A stretch of 64,000 nt of DNA from Lycorma delicatula (Eukaryota > Arthropoda > Insecta > Hemiptera > Fulgoridae). The position numbers and the translations under genes were made by a program. The stretch spans positions 56,871,959-56,935,958 of the forward strand of contig NC_134456.1 in assembly GCF_047948215.1 (NCBI RefSeq). The letters are read 5' to 3'. Of the stretch, positions 1 to 13,800 are shown piece after piece (position 1 is the first letter of the stretch; every line of letters begins with the position of its first letter). The notes under the pieces are model-generated. The model was not told where the DNA came from. It ran no database searches and saw only the letters and a list, made by a program, of their open reading frames with translations.

Positions 1-777
1 AGAGAGAATTAAAAACAGTTTTTTTTTGTTATAATATATTGTAAATAACTTCTATGCTCCTAAATCAACAGCTCCAAATCAGATAAGGATTAATATAAAA
101 GTACTAATTTCAATTAAAAAAAAGATAACCAACTGATTTAACATTCCCACAAACGATTTTCCTTTTGCTTAAAAATATTTTAACTTCTAACCCATCAACG
201 TTTTGGTTTATCGTTTTATCATATAAATTAAGATTTTGGGTTGAGCTAATAAAAGTTAACAAAAATAATTCTAATGCTACCTAAAAATGAAGTTAAAATA
301 TCATAAATATGATTAAATCTTATACTGATTTCAAATATGCAGCCTCCCTCACTGAATGAAAAGTCACTTTAGCGGTAGAAAATAAAGCTAGTAACTGAAT
401 AAAAAACCAAAAGAAAAACAAGGCATATTAGAAACAAGACCCGTTAAATACAAAATACTACACTAATTAATATTAATATTAAACATCTTACCAACTACAA
501 ATTCTTCAAGTTCATTTCATGCTTGCAGAGATTAAAACAAAAAATACGCGATTAATAATCACAAAATTTGCTGTAGCAAACTCATCTTACAATACACAAG
601 TACGAAAAGCGTAATAACAACGTATTCTACGCCTGATGAAACAGGTCCGTGAACAAGCGAAACTTTCCCAAGGGTAGTGCGTAAATATATCCAACGCCTG
701 CATTATCTCACATCTACCAGTCAAACATCTGATATTCAAATATAAATTTAGCGCCAAGTTTAAACATCCCAACGGAC

Positions 778-1040
778 TAGTTCAATGATAAACTCGTCTC
801 GGAAATCACTTGTTTAACAACTGATTTTCGAAGTCGAAGGTTTAAATCCTAGTAAAGGATAGTTACTTTTATACGGGTTTGAATACTAGACAATGAATAC
901 AGTTGTACTTTGGTAGTTGGGATTAAATTAATCACACACCTCAGTAATGGTCAACCTGAGTCTACAAGAGAAACTACACCTCCAAATTTACATGTCATAC
1001 ATATCATCCTCATCTCATTGGTCCATGCAGGAGGAAGTTG
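778..1040 (+). repeat. Diverged tRNA-derived SINE copy
   Basis: Aged copy of the SINE seen intact at 38727-39023. The box-B-like GGTTTAAATCC, the ACTTTTATACGGGTTTGAATACTAG body, the GGTAGTTGGGATT block and the CATACATATCATCCTCAT 3' segment all occur in the right order. Confidence 0.6.
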
Positions 1041-2949
1041 CTTATTGTTTAATAGTTGAACAGATTGCAATATAAATGTTAGGAATAATAAATAAAAATA
1101 AAATTTAAACAATTTGAATTACTAATCCTTGAAACAAAAAAATAATTGGTATGTAAATTTAAGCCATTTCAACTATTTACTCTTTTGAAACCTAAATTGC
1201 AAAATGTAATAACAACAATATTCTGTAGATATAAGTAAGTTTATTAGCTTTGAACCATAAATTTGTTTTTTATTTTTGTTGAAAAAATATGATTTTCTTC
1301 CAGCCAAATTAAGTAGTAAGACTGATATTGTGAAAAGTACATTTGCGTGAAGCATCAAGATAGTATGTTGCCTGAGGCAGTGACAGTGCAAAAAATTTGT
1401 AAAATACTGTATACTGCAAGATTGTTACAATTAAACATAATCTTTTTAAGAATTAATTAAAATTTTTTATATTTTTTTTAGGAATAGTTTGTCAAACCTC
1501 TCATGAATAATGTATAGGTGTTTATTGCTATGATTCTAGAGTTAATGTGCCTGTTATATTTTTTATCAACTCTTTTTTTTTTAAAGAAAAAACTTATTTA
1601 AAACAGAAAATTAAGAATTTAAGTAATGAAATACAATAATTCAGAAAAGCTCATGCAGTGAATTTATGTACAAATTAAAAAAAAGTAATAATAATTCCAT
1701 AAAAAAATTAATAAAAGAATTTTTTTTGGAATAATGGTGATTTTCAGTATAAATCACTAGTATTCTACAATAGGAAGGAAGTAAAAAAGTAATCAAAATG
1801 ACCATCAAATTTGAAGACTTACATGGTTTCAAAGATGATATATTAAAATAAGGGTTGGTGACCAGCCTTAAATAGATCATGTTAACAAAGTTATCTTGCT
1901 GTATAACAACCTTCAACTACATTTGACCATAACGATACATAACTAGTATTGCTACTGTATTCCTCTCATATTACTAAATTATTACACCCAAAGGATAGTA
2001 GAAACGTCTGTCGAACCTTTAAGCAAAAAATATTAGTTATGTACATACATAAAATTCAAAGCTCTCACTCATCATCTCCTGAATCTGAAAAATTAACAAA
2101 TTTTGAATAAAATCTCATAATTTTGTAAGAAAGCATTTTTCAAATTTTCTTGCACAAAGCCAAAATAAAACATAATCTAAGTGATAAATTTGTTGTCAAT
2201 GAAGTTATTTTTTACATGGTTCAAATTTTTAAGCACATATTAGCACACCTTATGGAAGTGTCACCTTTCATTTGTAAAGTCATTGATTAGAACCAATCTA
2301 GCATTTATGATGGGGGATAGAATAAGAAAAGAAGTGGTTGGTATTTATCATTGATTAAAGACTGATAACTTAAATCCAAAGACTGATTTTACATAAAAAT
2401 TATCAGATTTTAAAACTGGTGAAATAATATCAAGCAGTCAGAAGTAGAATAGGCAGATAAAGATCAAAATGTAACAACAATTAATTGTTGCATATTTAAT
2501 AAAGCTAGAGCAGGCACGCTTAATTCTTATGCATTCATGTTAATTCTTATGCATTTTACTGGAGTCCCCCCTCTTCATTTAAACTCCTGTTCATGGAATA
2601 CAAAGAAATATTGAAACATGTAATCATATGCTGGCTTTCATTAGAAAGTATAATAGGAAGTATTCCACAACAATATAAGCCTTAAAAATCATACTTTTTT
2701 GTCTTAAAAAGCCTTACAACATTTTTCTCTTAAGATATGTTGCTAAAAAAGTACAATAATATAAAGTAGTTCCTTTGATCACATAATAGAAATATATTTG
2801 TTATTTGTGCAAGCAATTTTTGCCTTTGTATTCAACATTTAGTAAATTTTGTATTATAAAAACTGGTAAATTTTCTTCTACATGATGGAAAATTAGTATT
2901 AATGTAACTGATAAAAAAATTTAGAGTGATGAAGGTGCTTTTTCTTTTG
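1041..2949. other. AT-rich DNA upstream of the first recognised exon
   Basis: No coding block, transposon or promoter motif could be supported. If the acceptor at 3771 is real, an untranslated first exon and promoter lie here or further upstream. I could not place them. The slightly less AT-rich patch at 590-770 also has no recognisable content. Confidence 0.5.
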
Positions 2950-3381
2950 CGACCGAAATTTTTTTAAATTTTACATATAAATGTGAAAATTTGTGAAACT
3001 GTCTGTTTATTTGCAACAGCATCCCACAAGAACCAACCAACTGATTGCTTTCAAATTTTCAGGATACATTCATGTTAGCCCAGGAAAGGTTTTAAGCCAT
3101 TGAGGCCCTACACTCTTTAGGATTAAAATATTAAAGATATTGATTAAAGGAAAAAACATTATTAGTTTTGGTCATCATGGCAAAAGAAATATATTGAAGT
3201 AAAATGGCTGACTTTTTTTCTTTAATGAATATCTGTAGAATATTTAATATTCTCAAAACCATGAGGATAATGAATATGTCAAAGGTCCAGGGGGAACCAT
3301 GAGGGTAATGAGAATACATAGGGGATCCAAGGAGCAGAACTTCCTGATGGTCAGGCAAGTGAAGCACGTCCTGACCAGCTA

Positions 3382-3382
<1 letters not shown>
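2950..3382 (-). mobile_element. Helitron/Helentron-like non-autonomous element end
   Basis: Read on the + strand, an 8-bp stem (TGGTCAGG 3348-3355, CCTGACCA 3370-3377, 14-base loop) stands one base before CTAG (3379-3382), and a T follows. Read on the other strand, the element would begin CTAGCTGGTCAGG. The body is moderately GC-rich for the region and has the look of a common insect interspersed repeat. The other boundary near 2950 is approximate. The class is inferred from the end structure only; no Rep/helicase coding is present. Confidence 0.35.
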
Positions 3383-3424
<42 letters not shown>

Positions 3425-3425
3425 C
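3383..3425. repeat. (TA)n microsatellite
   Basis: About 17 TA units directly abutting the CTAG end of the neighbouring repeat, so the tract may have been the target or may belong to the element. Confidence 0.9.
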
Positions 3426-3771
3426 TAAGAGTCCCATAAAGAGGGACACTCATTCCCCTACCAATTCTATTGAAACTATTCAGCCCTTTTGACAAAGGTT
3501 CTAAAAATGTTCTGTGAAAATTTCAACCTTCTACAATTTATAAAAAGAAAATGGCAGCTTTCAAATATAAACATCAATTTCAGATAAACCACATTTTTTT
3601 ATTCATTACAAAATAACTGGTAAAAATTACTAAAAAAAAACCATAATTAGAACTAGAACAATTAAAATCAGTTAGATAATAACTAGTCATAACCATGATT
3701 AATTATTAACTTGTTTTATTCAATTTGAACAGTTGTTTAACAATACATCACCTGTTTTTAATCATTTTTAG

Positions 3772-3894
3772 GATGTTTCGAGCTTTGAGGATAGAACAAG
3801 AGAGAAGACCCAAAAAAGGATAGCAGCAGATTGGAAAAAGTGTTGACCCTAAAATTCATTATGAAAAACAATCAAGTGAACAGTATACAGAAAG
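3772..3894 (+). CDS. SLC9B2: NHA2-like exon 1: 5' leader plus first 11 codons
   Basis: The exon is bounded by a TTTTTAG acceptor (ends 3771) and a strong AAAG/GTAAGT donor (GT at 3895-3896). If the acceptor is used, another untranslated exon lies upstream. Joined to the exon at 5010, the frame is open from the stop at 3792-3794, and the first ATG in frame is 3861. An upstream ORF of 16 codons (3773-3823, ending TAG) lies in another frame and could damp translation. The exon is placed by splice signals and by frame continuity, not by a conserved domain, so it is less certain than exons 4-11. Confidence 0.6.
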
Positions 3895-4834
3895 GTAAGT
3901 TGTTATACTGTTGTGTAATACCTTGATTCACCTACAGTTTATAAACTTAGATTTTACCGAAGAAATCCATAATAAATTATGAGGGTCATCCAACGATCAA
4001 TGGAAAGAAGCATACTTAGTATGAAAATAAAAGACAGAATAGACTGTGAAAAGATAAACCAACAAACTAATGGCAGATGAAGTTAGAGTAATTAAGAGAT
4101 TGAAATGGAAATGGGCTGCCTACCTGGCAAGGTTGGATGGTGTAAGGTGAACAAAAAAGTTACTTTTTGTGGTAAAAATAAAAATTAGATGGAAGAAACA
4201 ATGGAAGAATGATTTGATGGAGGCTGCAGGAATATATTGGTATAGAAATGTCTTAGAGAAGCATGGAATATTGGGAGTGAGGCCTATGCTAAGTAATAGG
4301 TCTGCTTTCAAATGTCAAAATCCAAATGATAATTTGTTAAATGAAGTAGTAATTTAACAGGTAGCTTTAGTGTTACTTTTTTTTCTTTTTTTTAAGTATA
4401 AAAAAGTTTGAGTAATTTTACTCATTTATATATATATATATATATGCGTGTGTGTGTATGTGTGTATGTGTGTCTTTCTACTTCAGAAATATGTATACAC
4501 AAAATCAGTAAAAAAATTATCACTAATTCTGAAAGATAAATTCATATGAAAATATTTAAATTACTTTCTTTGAAATTTTTCTTTCAGTATCTTGTTAATT
4601 ATTTCAAGGTGTAAAATAATAAATATTTTAAAATTCACACTGAACCTCTAAAAAGAAAAGTAAACCATACTAATCTTCTGAATGCATGAGTATTAGTCAT
4701 TTCCAAGATAACTAAATAAGTTAACAAGCAATAATAAATAAAAAAGAATGTATTATAGATTATATTAATGACACTTTCAAAAGCTTCATTGCTATTAAAA
4801 ATTATATTACAGACAACAATGATACAAATAGAAG

Positions 4835-4866
<32 letters not shown>

Positions 4867-7800
4867 TTATTAGGAATTAAATAATTCTCTTTTGCTCAGG
4901 GTCAGAGATAAAAATAAATTTTAATCAGCCATCTTGTGACTTCATCTATTAGGCATAGTATTTGTTGACTTAATTTTTCTAATAAATGTTCATTGTATAT
5001 ATTGTTCAGAGTTAAAAGTAATTAAAACAGATCACTTAATGGTCAACATGAGTGATAATCCAGGATTCCAGCATGAACTTCATAATTTTAATAAAGGTAT
5101 AGTATGTATTTTACTAAATTATAATAAACATTTTACAACTATTTTATTATTATAAATCAATTTTACTCTAATGAAAAACTGAATTTATTTTACTATCTAA
5201 AACAATATTTTATTTATATATATAATTTACTTACATGTCTAAAATAAACAAAATTAATAGCATTGAAATTAATTAAATATATAAAAATAGTTATGTGCCA
5301 TGATCATTTACATAAACAATACCATTTATTGATAGCAATAAATAATTTACAATTTATTAAAAAAAAATTCATTGTGTTAAACAATATGTTATATACAGAA
5401 TTGAAAATGATTTTTAAGCACAATTTTTATAATATTTTGATGGGTAAAATCTGTTTGTTTTCTTTATAAATTCATATCAAAAAATACTTACCATTTAAAA
5501 TTATAATGCTATTTAGATTTTAATTTAAAATTAATATACTAGTGTTATGAGTGAACAAATTTTTCAAAAGTGAGGTTTAATTTTTCTCTATTACCAAGTT
5601 TAAACTGGTATTCCATTTAAACCAATCTGGCAGATTGGTGTTATGAGTGAACAAATTTTTCAAAAGTGAGGTTTAACTTTTCTCTATTACCAAGTTTAAA
5701 CTGGTATACCATTTAAACCAATCTGGCAGATTGGTGCAATGGTAAATATGCTGATTCTTCTATGCCAGCAAGTCTTAAGATTTCCTGTAAGGATCCATGT
5801 CCAGTATTTTTTCATCTATCATTTCATTTATCTTATTTTCCTCCTAAAATACTCGTATACACAAGTGTGCTTGATCATAAAGTCTAAGAAGATTTGTAAT
5901 GTATGTATATGTAATCTTTTTCATGATGTACTTTCTTTACAACTGCCCAATGCAATATATTTGATGTTTTTTCCTGTAAATGCAATATACTATATTTAAT
6001 TTAAAAATAAGAATGTTTTTAAATTAATCACTGATTTATCATAAAGGTTTCTGACATAAATAATTACAGTTACTGAAAAATATTGATAACTAAAATGTAC
6101 AACGGCCATTTATAATTATTGTGAATGGCCAAGGTATACATTACTGTAAAACTACTGCAATTAACCAGAGATTATGGAAAATTTTGATGTAAAAATAACT
6201 GCAAACAATAAATATATAGCATGTTTAGCATTTGTTATGTACTAATGAATACACAATAAGCACACAATGTAATAACTAACATTATAAGTGTATTACGCAC
6301 ATACAAACACACACACACAAACATAAAATTATTCGGTTTTTTTAAATAATAATGTGCTTTAATTACCCAATAACAGTAATTTGTAATATAATTACAATAA
6401 ACCTACAATTATGAATAACACCGCAATAATTATTAATTAAACTAGCATTAATATGATTTTTAATTCAATTTTTGAACCTACAGCTTTAGCCAAGAAAAAA
6501 ACAAAAATGCAAATAAATAAAAACAGAAATGTACATAATGAATAACAATTAAAACTAAAAAAAAATGTATGACCATTAAATTATATACACATTTTTAAAA
6601 GAACAAAAAAATTTTATTTCGCTAATAACTTCTGATTTTTTCATGTTTTTTATTATTAAATTATTTATTGTAAAAACGTTTTTACAATCACAGGTTAATA
6701 ATTATTAATAAATCAATATATTTAAATTAAAAAAATATAACTAAAAAAAGGAAATGAAAGTAAATTCGAATAGATGTGCCCCGTTATGATCCCCTTGTAA
6801 AATCAAAATATTTCATTAATTAAACTTTTATTTGGCTATAATTCTGGAACCAATGAAAATAAGAACTACTTATGGATTGTTGAAAAGCTCTCAATGAGGG
6901 CTTATTACTGCAGTTAAAAAAAGTCAAAAATCCAAATATTTTGGATTTTGTTTTTTTTCGACACTTGTGATCCAGACGATCGGAATCAAAAGGGAAGGTG
7001 CACAACTAAATTTTAAAAATAATCCTAAATCCAAAATTTCAACATTCTACGGCTAATCGTTTTAGAGCTATGCGAGATACGTAGAGACGTCACGCCGAAA
7101 CTAGTCAAAATAGATTCATTGATGATCAAAGTGGATATTTCCATTTTGATCATCCATGAATAGAAAATAGGTTCGGTCTATTCTGAGATATAAGGTCAAA
7201 AGCAGTGCAAAACACACATATATTAGCAAAACACTTAATATCCAATTTTAGGGATATCATATTTTGTCATGCAAGTCTGTCACTAGGAGAGTCATGCAGT
7301 ATTTGTCCCTTACAAGAGCCAGCAACTTTTTTTACTACTTTCACTGGTTCTATAAAAAATATTACATTAGAATTTTTTTATTACATACGAACTAAATAAA
7401 GTATTTTTATTTTTTATTAATAAAAATTAAAACAATAATTAATAAAGCAGTGTTTAATTCGTAACACAGCAATGTCATGTAATTTAAAAATTTAATTCTA
7501 TTCAATTTTTTTAAAAGTGCATGTGTAAAAGTTCGGTTAAAAACTAAAAAAAATACAAGTTACATAAATTAAAAAATTAATTTTAAAATTAAGCAAAGAA
7601 AGCAAAAGCTTCAAATAAAGCAAAGATGTGATAAAGAAGACCTGGAAAAGACAAGTAGTACACATTTACAACATTTATAATGGGTGTTTGTTTTAGAGTG
7701 ATGGAATTTTGAATTGAAATAAAACACATGAAAAGGTAAGTTTGAAGAAAATTTTGTTTTTATCTCAAAGATAATTTTTCACCATAAAAATTGCACCATA

Positions 7801-10800
7801 AAAATTACGAAGTACTCTACAAGTTTGGTGAAGAGAACATTGATTTTTTGAATTATAAATGGTATAATTATAAAAATTAAAAAATTATTGCAGCGTCATT
7901 TTTCCTATGATAATTTTACCTTGCTCATTATGACAAATATTCATGAATAAAGAATTGAACAATAACACAGAAATGGGTGAACAACATGGTTATTGCGAAG
8001 TGGGATAAAGTGTGGTGGGAAGGAAGACCCCCACCTCTAAAAATTTTCAATAATTCTAAATCAAGAAGTGAAGAGGTAACAGAAATGGATGAATAACATG
8101 GTTATTCTGGGGTGATGATAAAGTGAGGTGGGGAGGAGGGCGCCCACCTCTAAAAATTTTCAATAATTCTAAATCAAGAAGTGAAGAGGAAATAGGAATG
8201 GATGAATAACATGGTTATTCTGGGGTGGTGATAAAGTGAGGTGGGGAGGAGGGCCCCCACCTCTAAAAATTTTCAATAATTCTAAATCAAGAAGTGAAGA
8301 GGAAACAGAAATGGATGAATAACATGGTTATTCTGGGGTGGTGATAAAGTGAGGTGGGGAGGAGGGCCCCCACCTCTAAAAATTTAAATAATTCATAAAT
8401 CAAAAGGTGAAGAGTAAAACAGAAGTGGATGAACAACATGTTTACTGTTGTGATGTGGATAAAGTGAGTTGGTGTGGAGAGCCCCCATCTCAAAAAAAAA
8501 CCACCAATAATTCAGAAATAAAGAAGTGAAGCGTAAAACAGAAATGGAAGAACAATATAGAACTAACGTAAAAGCTTAGAGATTAAAACCCGAAGGAAAA
8601 AATTATTAAACGGAAAGAAACCAGTTAACACTAATAATGTATGAAGAAAAAGCTATTTAAGTAATAAATAAAAAATTAACAGAAATAAACCATAATGATA
8701 GCGGAGGGCCACCGTGCCGAACATTCAAGATCTTAATAAATTATTTTTTAATGAAAGTAACTAATGAAATTGAAGACATTTATTCGAAGCTGTGAGATTA
8801 TTTGTATTGAAAATATTTTACTTTTTAATAAAATTTGTAATATCTTCATAATTATTGTACTAAATTTTTATAAATAAAATTTTATAATTAAAAATTTTCT
8901 TTAAAGAGAAAAGTATTTATACAAGTTTGATTATTCTTAATTTAAAAAAAAAATCACCTTTTAAATGTTGAACCCAACGTTTAAACATCAGGGTTTAATT
9001 TCTTAAGATTTTTATTGTTTTGGTACGTCATTAATCTTCGAAAGGCTGATAGTTTTCAAACTAATTTTACTAAAATTTCATCCATTTTTCTTCCATATCT
9101 TGTTTTTAAATGCATAAATAACATTTGTTATTTTATATTACAAGTGTTTGGAGTCTCCCCGAGATCCGTTTTTAAGTACTACTTTTAAGTGAATTATACA
9201 CTGTAGTTATAAACAAAATATTTACACAGAAACAAGACTAGTCGAAAAAGGTTGAATTAGTTAATTAGCAACACTTTAGAAAACATTTCTGTACTGTTCT
9301 AAGAAAACACTTTTTACTGTTCAAAAGAAAGGTTTTAAAACCTAGAGAAACAAGAAATCAGACTTGTAAATTGTAAATACAAGAACTAAAGAAATAAAAA
9401 ACCAAACAATAAATTAATGTAAAATTTATTGCCTGTATTTCTTTATCAATATTGAAAAATTACTTTGATTCATTTAAATAATATATTTATTCCAAAAATA
9501 AACATTGACATGTAATATTTTTTAGGATTTTTTGTTAAGTATAACAGGGATGAAAGGTAGATATGAATGGGATTTCATGTTGGTCATTTATCTTGGTCTT
9601 AGCCTATAGTGGGTTCTATATTTTTTTAGAGATTAAAATTATTTAGATATAATAAATTATTATAAATTAATAAATAATAATTGATCTTAATTTAAAATAA
9701 TATATATTATAATAATAATTATATTTATATACGAGGTCTCTAAATAAAGTAATGAGACTGATTCAAAAACCTTTTTTGAAGAATCCAATTATACATGGAT
9801 TCTATAACCTTCGAAATAGTTCCCATTGGTAGCGATGTAACGCTCAAACGGTTTTCCCCCTCTTCATAGCAGTGTTGGAACTCAGAAATCGAAATGTCCT
9901 TCACGTGGTCGCATACATTTTTTTAAAAATTTTCTAATTTTCCAAAATTGTGTCCTTCAAGTCAGGTGATAAAGGTGGTTGAGGAATTACAGGAATGTTT
10001 TTCTGTGCCAAAAACTAATTACTTGGATGGATATAACAGAATTATAATTCAGATATAAATATATTCATTTTTATCTTAGAAATTGGTTCTAATTCATCGT
10101 TTTCAAGATATTCGTTTAAGAAATTAATGTATTCTTATTTAAGTTCAATATCGGTTGTAAGTTCCGTTCAAAGAACAGCTATCGTTTAAAGGCTTTTTCT
10201 TTTGATTGGCCTAAATGAAGTAATGGATCACTTGAAAATAATAGTTTTACCACAAATTCTGGGTCAGATTACCTTTTAACATTAGTGAGGTAGTGATCTT
10301 TACAGGCTTCTTGTTCACCTGATTTTGATATATGACCTACTCCTAATTGCCAAAATGAAACCATGAGCTCTTCTGCTTGATTGAGATTTGTTATCTAAAC
10401 TGATTAATAATGTATGAATTTTGTTATTATACTTATTAAATGCGATTTTTCCACTTACGACCCAATCGAAAGTGTATTTTGTAATACTGGTAAATTTTTG
10501 CCTACTTTAATGTAGAACACCCATTTTGCAGAATGTTGAAAGGAATATTAGCGCCTAGAAGAATATCAGTACAACTCAATTTAAAAAACTCCTCATCCGT
10601 TAAGTTAATATTATCTGTAATATTTTATCTGTTTATTTTACAAGTAACTGCAGACGATGGTAGATCATTAGTGATTTTGTATAATCTAAGGAAATCTAAA
10701 TTTTCGGAATAATCATTGAGTTTGGATTCTATGGTTTCGCCTCCGGTAACTACCTTTTAGATAATTCTTCAGAGGATGATATGTAAGAGTGTAAATGAAG

Positions 10801-13800
10801 TGTAGTCTTGTACATTCTCAGTTCGACCATTCCTGAGATGTGTGGTTAATTGAAACCCAACCACCAAAGAACACCGGTATCCACGATCTAGTATTCATGG
10901 ATGGTTGTATAAACCAAAGTTTACGCTGCCAATGCCTGAAATGTTTGTTAAGATCTTAGACTGTTGAATACCTACAGATACTAAGGATACTATTTCCTTA
11001 GTAAGGAATGACTTATGAAATTAGATTGACTTCTGCTTTCAAGAAGAGCGCGGCAAGGAAACAGCATCCTTGCCGCGATTCATATAAAATCGGTGGTTAA
11101 TATAATAGCAGCAAAAAGCTTGACTTCTTCACTGCCGTTTAAACAACCAATAACCGTGGAATATGGAATTTTTGGATACACAGCTGCTGTTTTTGTAGCT
11201 ATCTCTGGAGGAAAAGGAGTGAAGAAATTTATACGAAGTATTGAATGATGTCTTTTATTACAGTGTTTCCGTGAATGTGAGGTTTTTCACCATATTGTTT
11301 TACGGCCAGATTTTAAGCAGTTTAACATAAATTGAGTTGTCTGACCTTTGAATGCCGCTGAGAAGCAGTGAGTGATAAAATTTGTTTACAACTGCAAGCT
11401 GATTGATCAAATAGTACCATTGGTACATATAGTACAGTGTGGTTTAATGGCATTAACAGTATGGCAAAAAGATTTTTTTTACTGCAGAGAAAGATAGAAA
11501 TGGGTTTCTGTTTTGTTTAAAAAAAAATGTTTTTTTAGGCTGTTGAATACGCTGTTCATGATTTTCTTTTGTTTTGAATGTTTCTATTAAAAATCGCTTA
11601 AAACTTTGAATGAATATGCATGGGTTGTTTAACCGTGGTACTCAGGTTTGAGGCAGTCTTATTTTTTATATTTGTGTTCAGTTTTTCATGGTAACCTTCT
11701 CAACGATCTCTTGTTTCAAAGTGTAATATTTTACATTTAATAAAAATACTAAAAGAGTCCCCTATTCATCAACAGGTTTTGCTCAATTTCTTAATGCTGC
11801 TAAGCAATTAGCATTTATATAAGTTCCGTAATTTAATGGCAGATGATTTTTTTTTATTTACCTAATACATATTTAATAGATCTTGTACATGTACTTTAAT
11901 TATAAGTTTATTATTTTTAAAACGTTTTTGGAGGAAATTTTGGAAACTTTGGAAATTTTTAAAATGGTGTCAAAATTTTCAGATTCAATTTCAATTTTTT
12001 AATGGCTCTTAACGCTTCATCCTTGAACACGAATGGAGGTAATTGAATTTTTGAAACTTTTTAAGACTTATCTATCGTGGTTTCGAAAACGTTGTAAAAG
12101 TCTATACAATCTTAGTATTTACCAGAAAAGAAAGGAAAGGGTATTTCTGGAAGCTTGATATTATCAGAAATGGCCTTAGATGGCTGGGAAGTGGCTTAAT
12201 TATGAGTAGATGGAATTAAATTTTGGGTGGAAAGAATACTTTTCACCCAAGATAATTCAGCTTCAACAGAGTAATAAGTTGTCTTCGAAAGTAGTGGCTT
12301 TGTTTTATTCTGCTTCGACTCCTTCATCAGTAATAATGGCTTGTATGTCGAACTGAACAGCGTTAACCAACATTCTTCAAGTTTTTTTTTTAAATGGGTG
12401 CTTTAACCTGTGTTTGCATCAAGGTTAAACGAATTAATAACGTTTTTAATTTAAGTTACTCTATTTTTAATGTATCCTCGTTTACGTCATAATTCGGTTA
12501 ATTGTTTTACTCGTGTTTGAAAGCCTTTGGCATAATCTTTTAACGCTGAAAATCTGAACCTATTATTTTACATAAGCAAGAAATTTAATACAGTTTAACA
12601 CTTTGCACTCTTTTGTCGAATACAGTTCGACATTATAGTTTACCGCTATCGCTCTTTTTTTTTTTGTTTAGCCTCCTGAACCATCGTAAGGTATTACTTC
12701 AGAGGATGATATGTATGAATGTAAATGAAGAGTAGTGCTGTACAGTCTCAGGTCGACCATTCTTGAGGTGTGTGGTTAATTGAAACCCAGACACCAAAGA
12801 ACACCAGTATCCACGATCTAATGTGTTGAATCCTGCTTGACATTTAAACTGTCCGCGGCTATGCACACAGACTTAAAAACGAACTGACATCTGTTTGTAA
12901 TAAACTCACGTAATATCGATATTCAATATTTATAGAATCGAAAAATAGTTCGTTTTACGCTTATTTACAGTCTCCATGTGAGGTTATGTGTTTCAAGAGT
13001 TGACATGGCATCTACCCGTTACGGTAGTTTTTTAACTTATTCTGATATTGAAAATGAGTTTAATGATGAAGATCCTAATTATAATTTAGAAGAAAGTGAT
13101 CAAGAGAATGCCATTTTGGACAATTGTAGTGAACGGGAAGGTAATGATGATGAAATAGATGAACTCCAATGTAGGCCTATTCCTAACGTTCCAGAAACCC
13201 GGGTTTACAACTAGACAATGAAATTTCCAGAAATGTCACACTGAAAAAAAATATTGTAATAGACATGTAAGCCGTGTTTATTGTTTAATTGAAGGTTTTT
13301 GTAAAAAAACTTTTAATTTTTTTGTATAAGCAATTTTACCGTATTCATAAGGTAACAAATCATAAATTTTATTAATAGCTGCCAGGGAAAACTAAGTTAT
13401 CAAAAAATTGCAGACCCATTGACAATACTTGATTTTATTATTGGAAGATATCGTATGAAACACCGGTATTGTCACTAATATCATTAATATACAAAATTAC
13501 ATACCAATCAAAAATTGATTGCAAAAATCTGCAATCTCGTTTGCAAATCTTGCAAAATTGCAAAAAAATTGCAGACCCAGTGGAAATACTTGATTTCATT
13601 ATTGGAAGATATAGTATGAAACACTGATATTGTCACTAATATCATGTTGAAGTCGCCAAAAAATGTTATGAATAATAGTAAGATGGAATAGATCTGTGCA
13701 AAACAATATTTTAAAAATAAAAATTTAGTAAAAAAAAAACAAAACTGGTTTCAATACACAATGTTTAAAAAAAAAAATCTTATTTTAATATATAACATAT

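Noticed and set aside
587..772. Minus-strand frame of 61 codons in a slightly GC-richer patch
   Set aside because: Cys/Arg-rich, no recognisable motif, no neighbouring exon. It may be an old repeat but nothing supports a gene.
5725..5800. tRNA-like GATTGGTGCAATGGTAAATA after the 96-bp duplication
   Set aside because: The box-B region is too degraded and no cloverleaf could be drawn; it may be a very old SINE head.
8287..8493. Minus-strand frame of 68 codons with internal repetition
   Set aside because: It is the translation of the 113-bp minisatellite; the repetition comes from the DNA repeat.
7965..8560. Regular repeats considered as a CRISPR-like array
   Set aside because: Units are contiguous 113-bp tandem copies with no unique spacers, in an animal intron.
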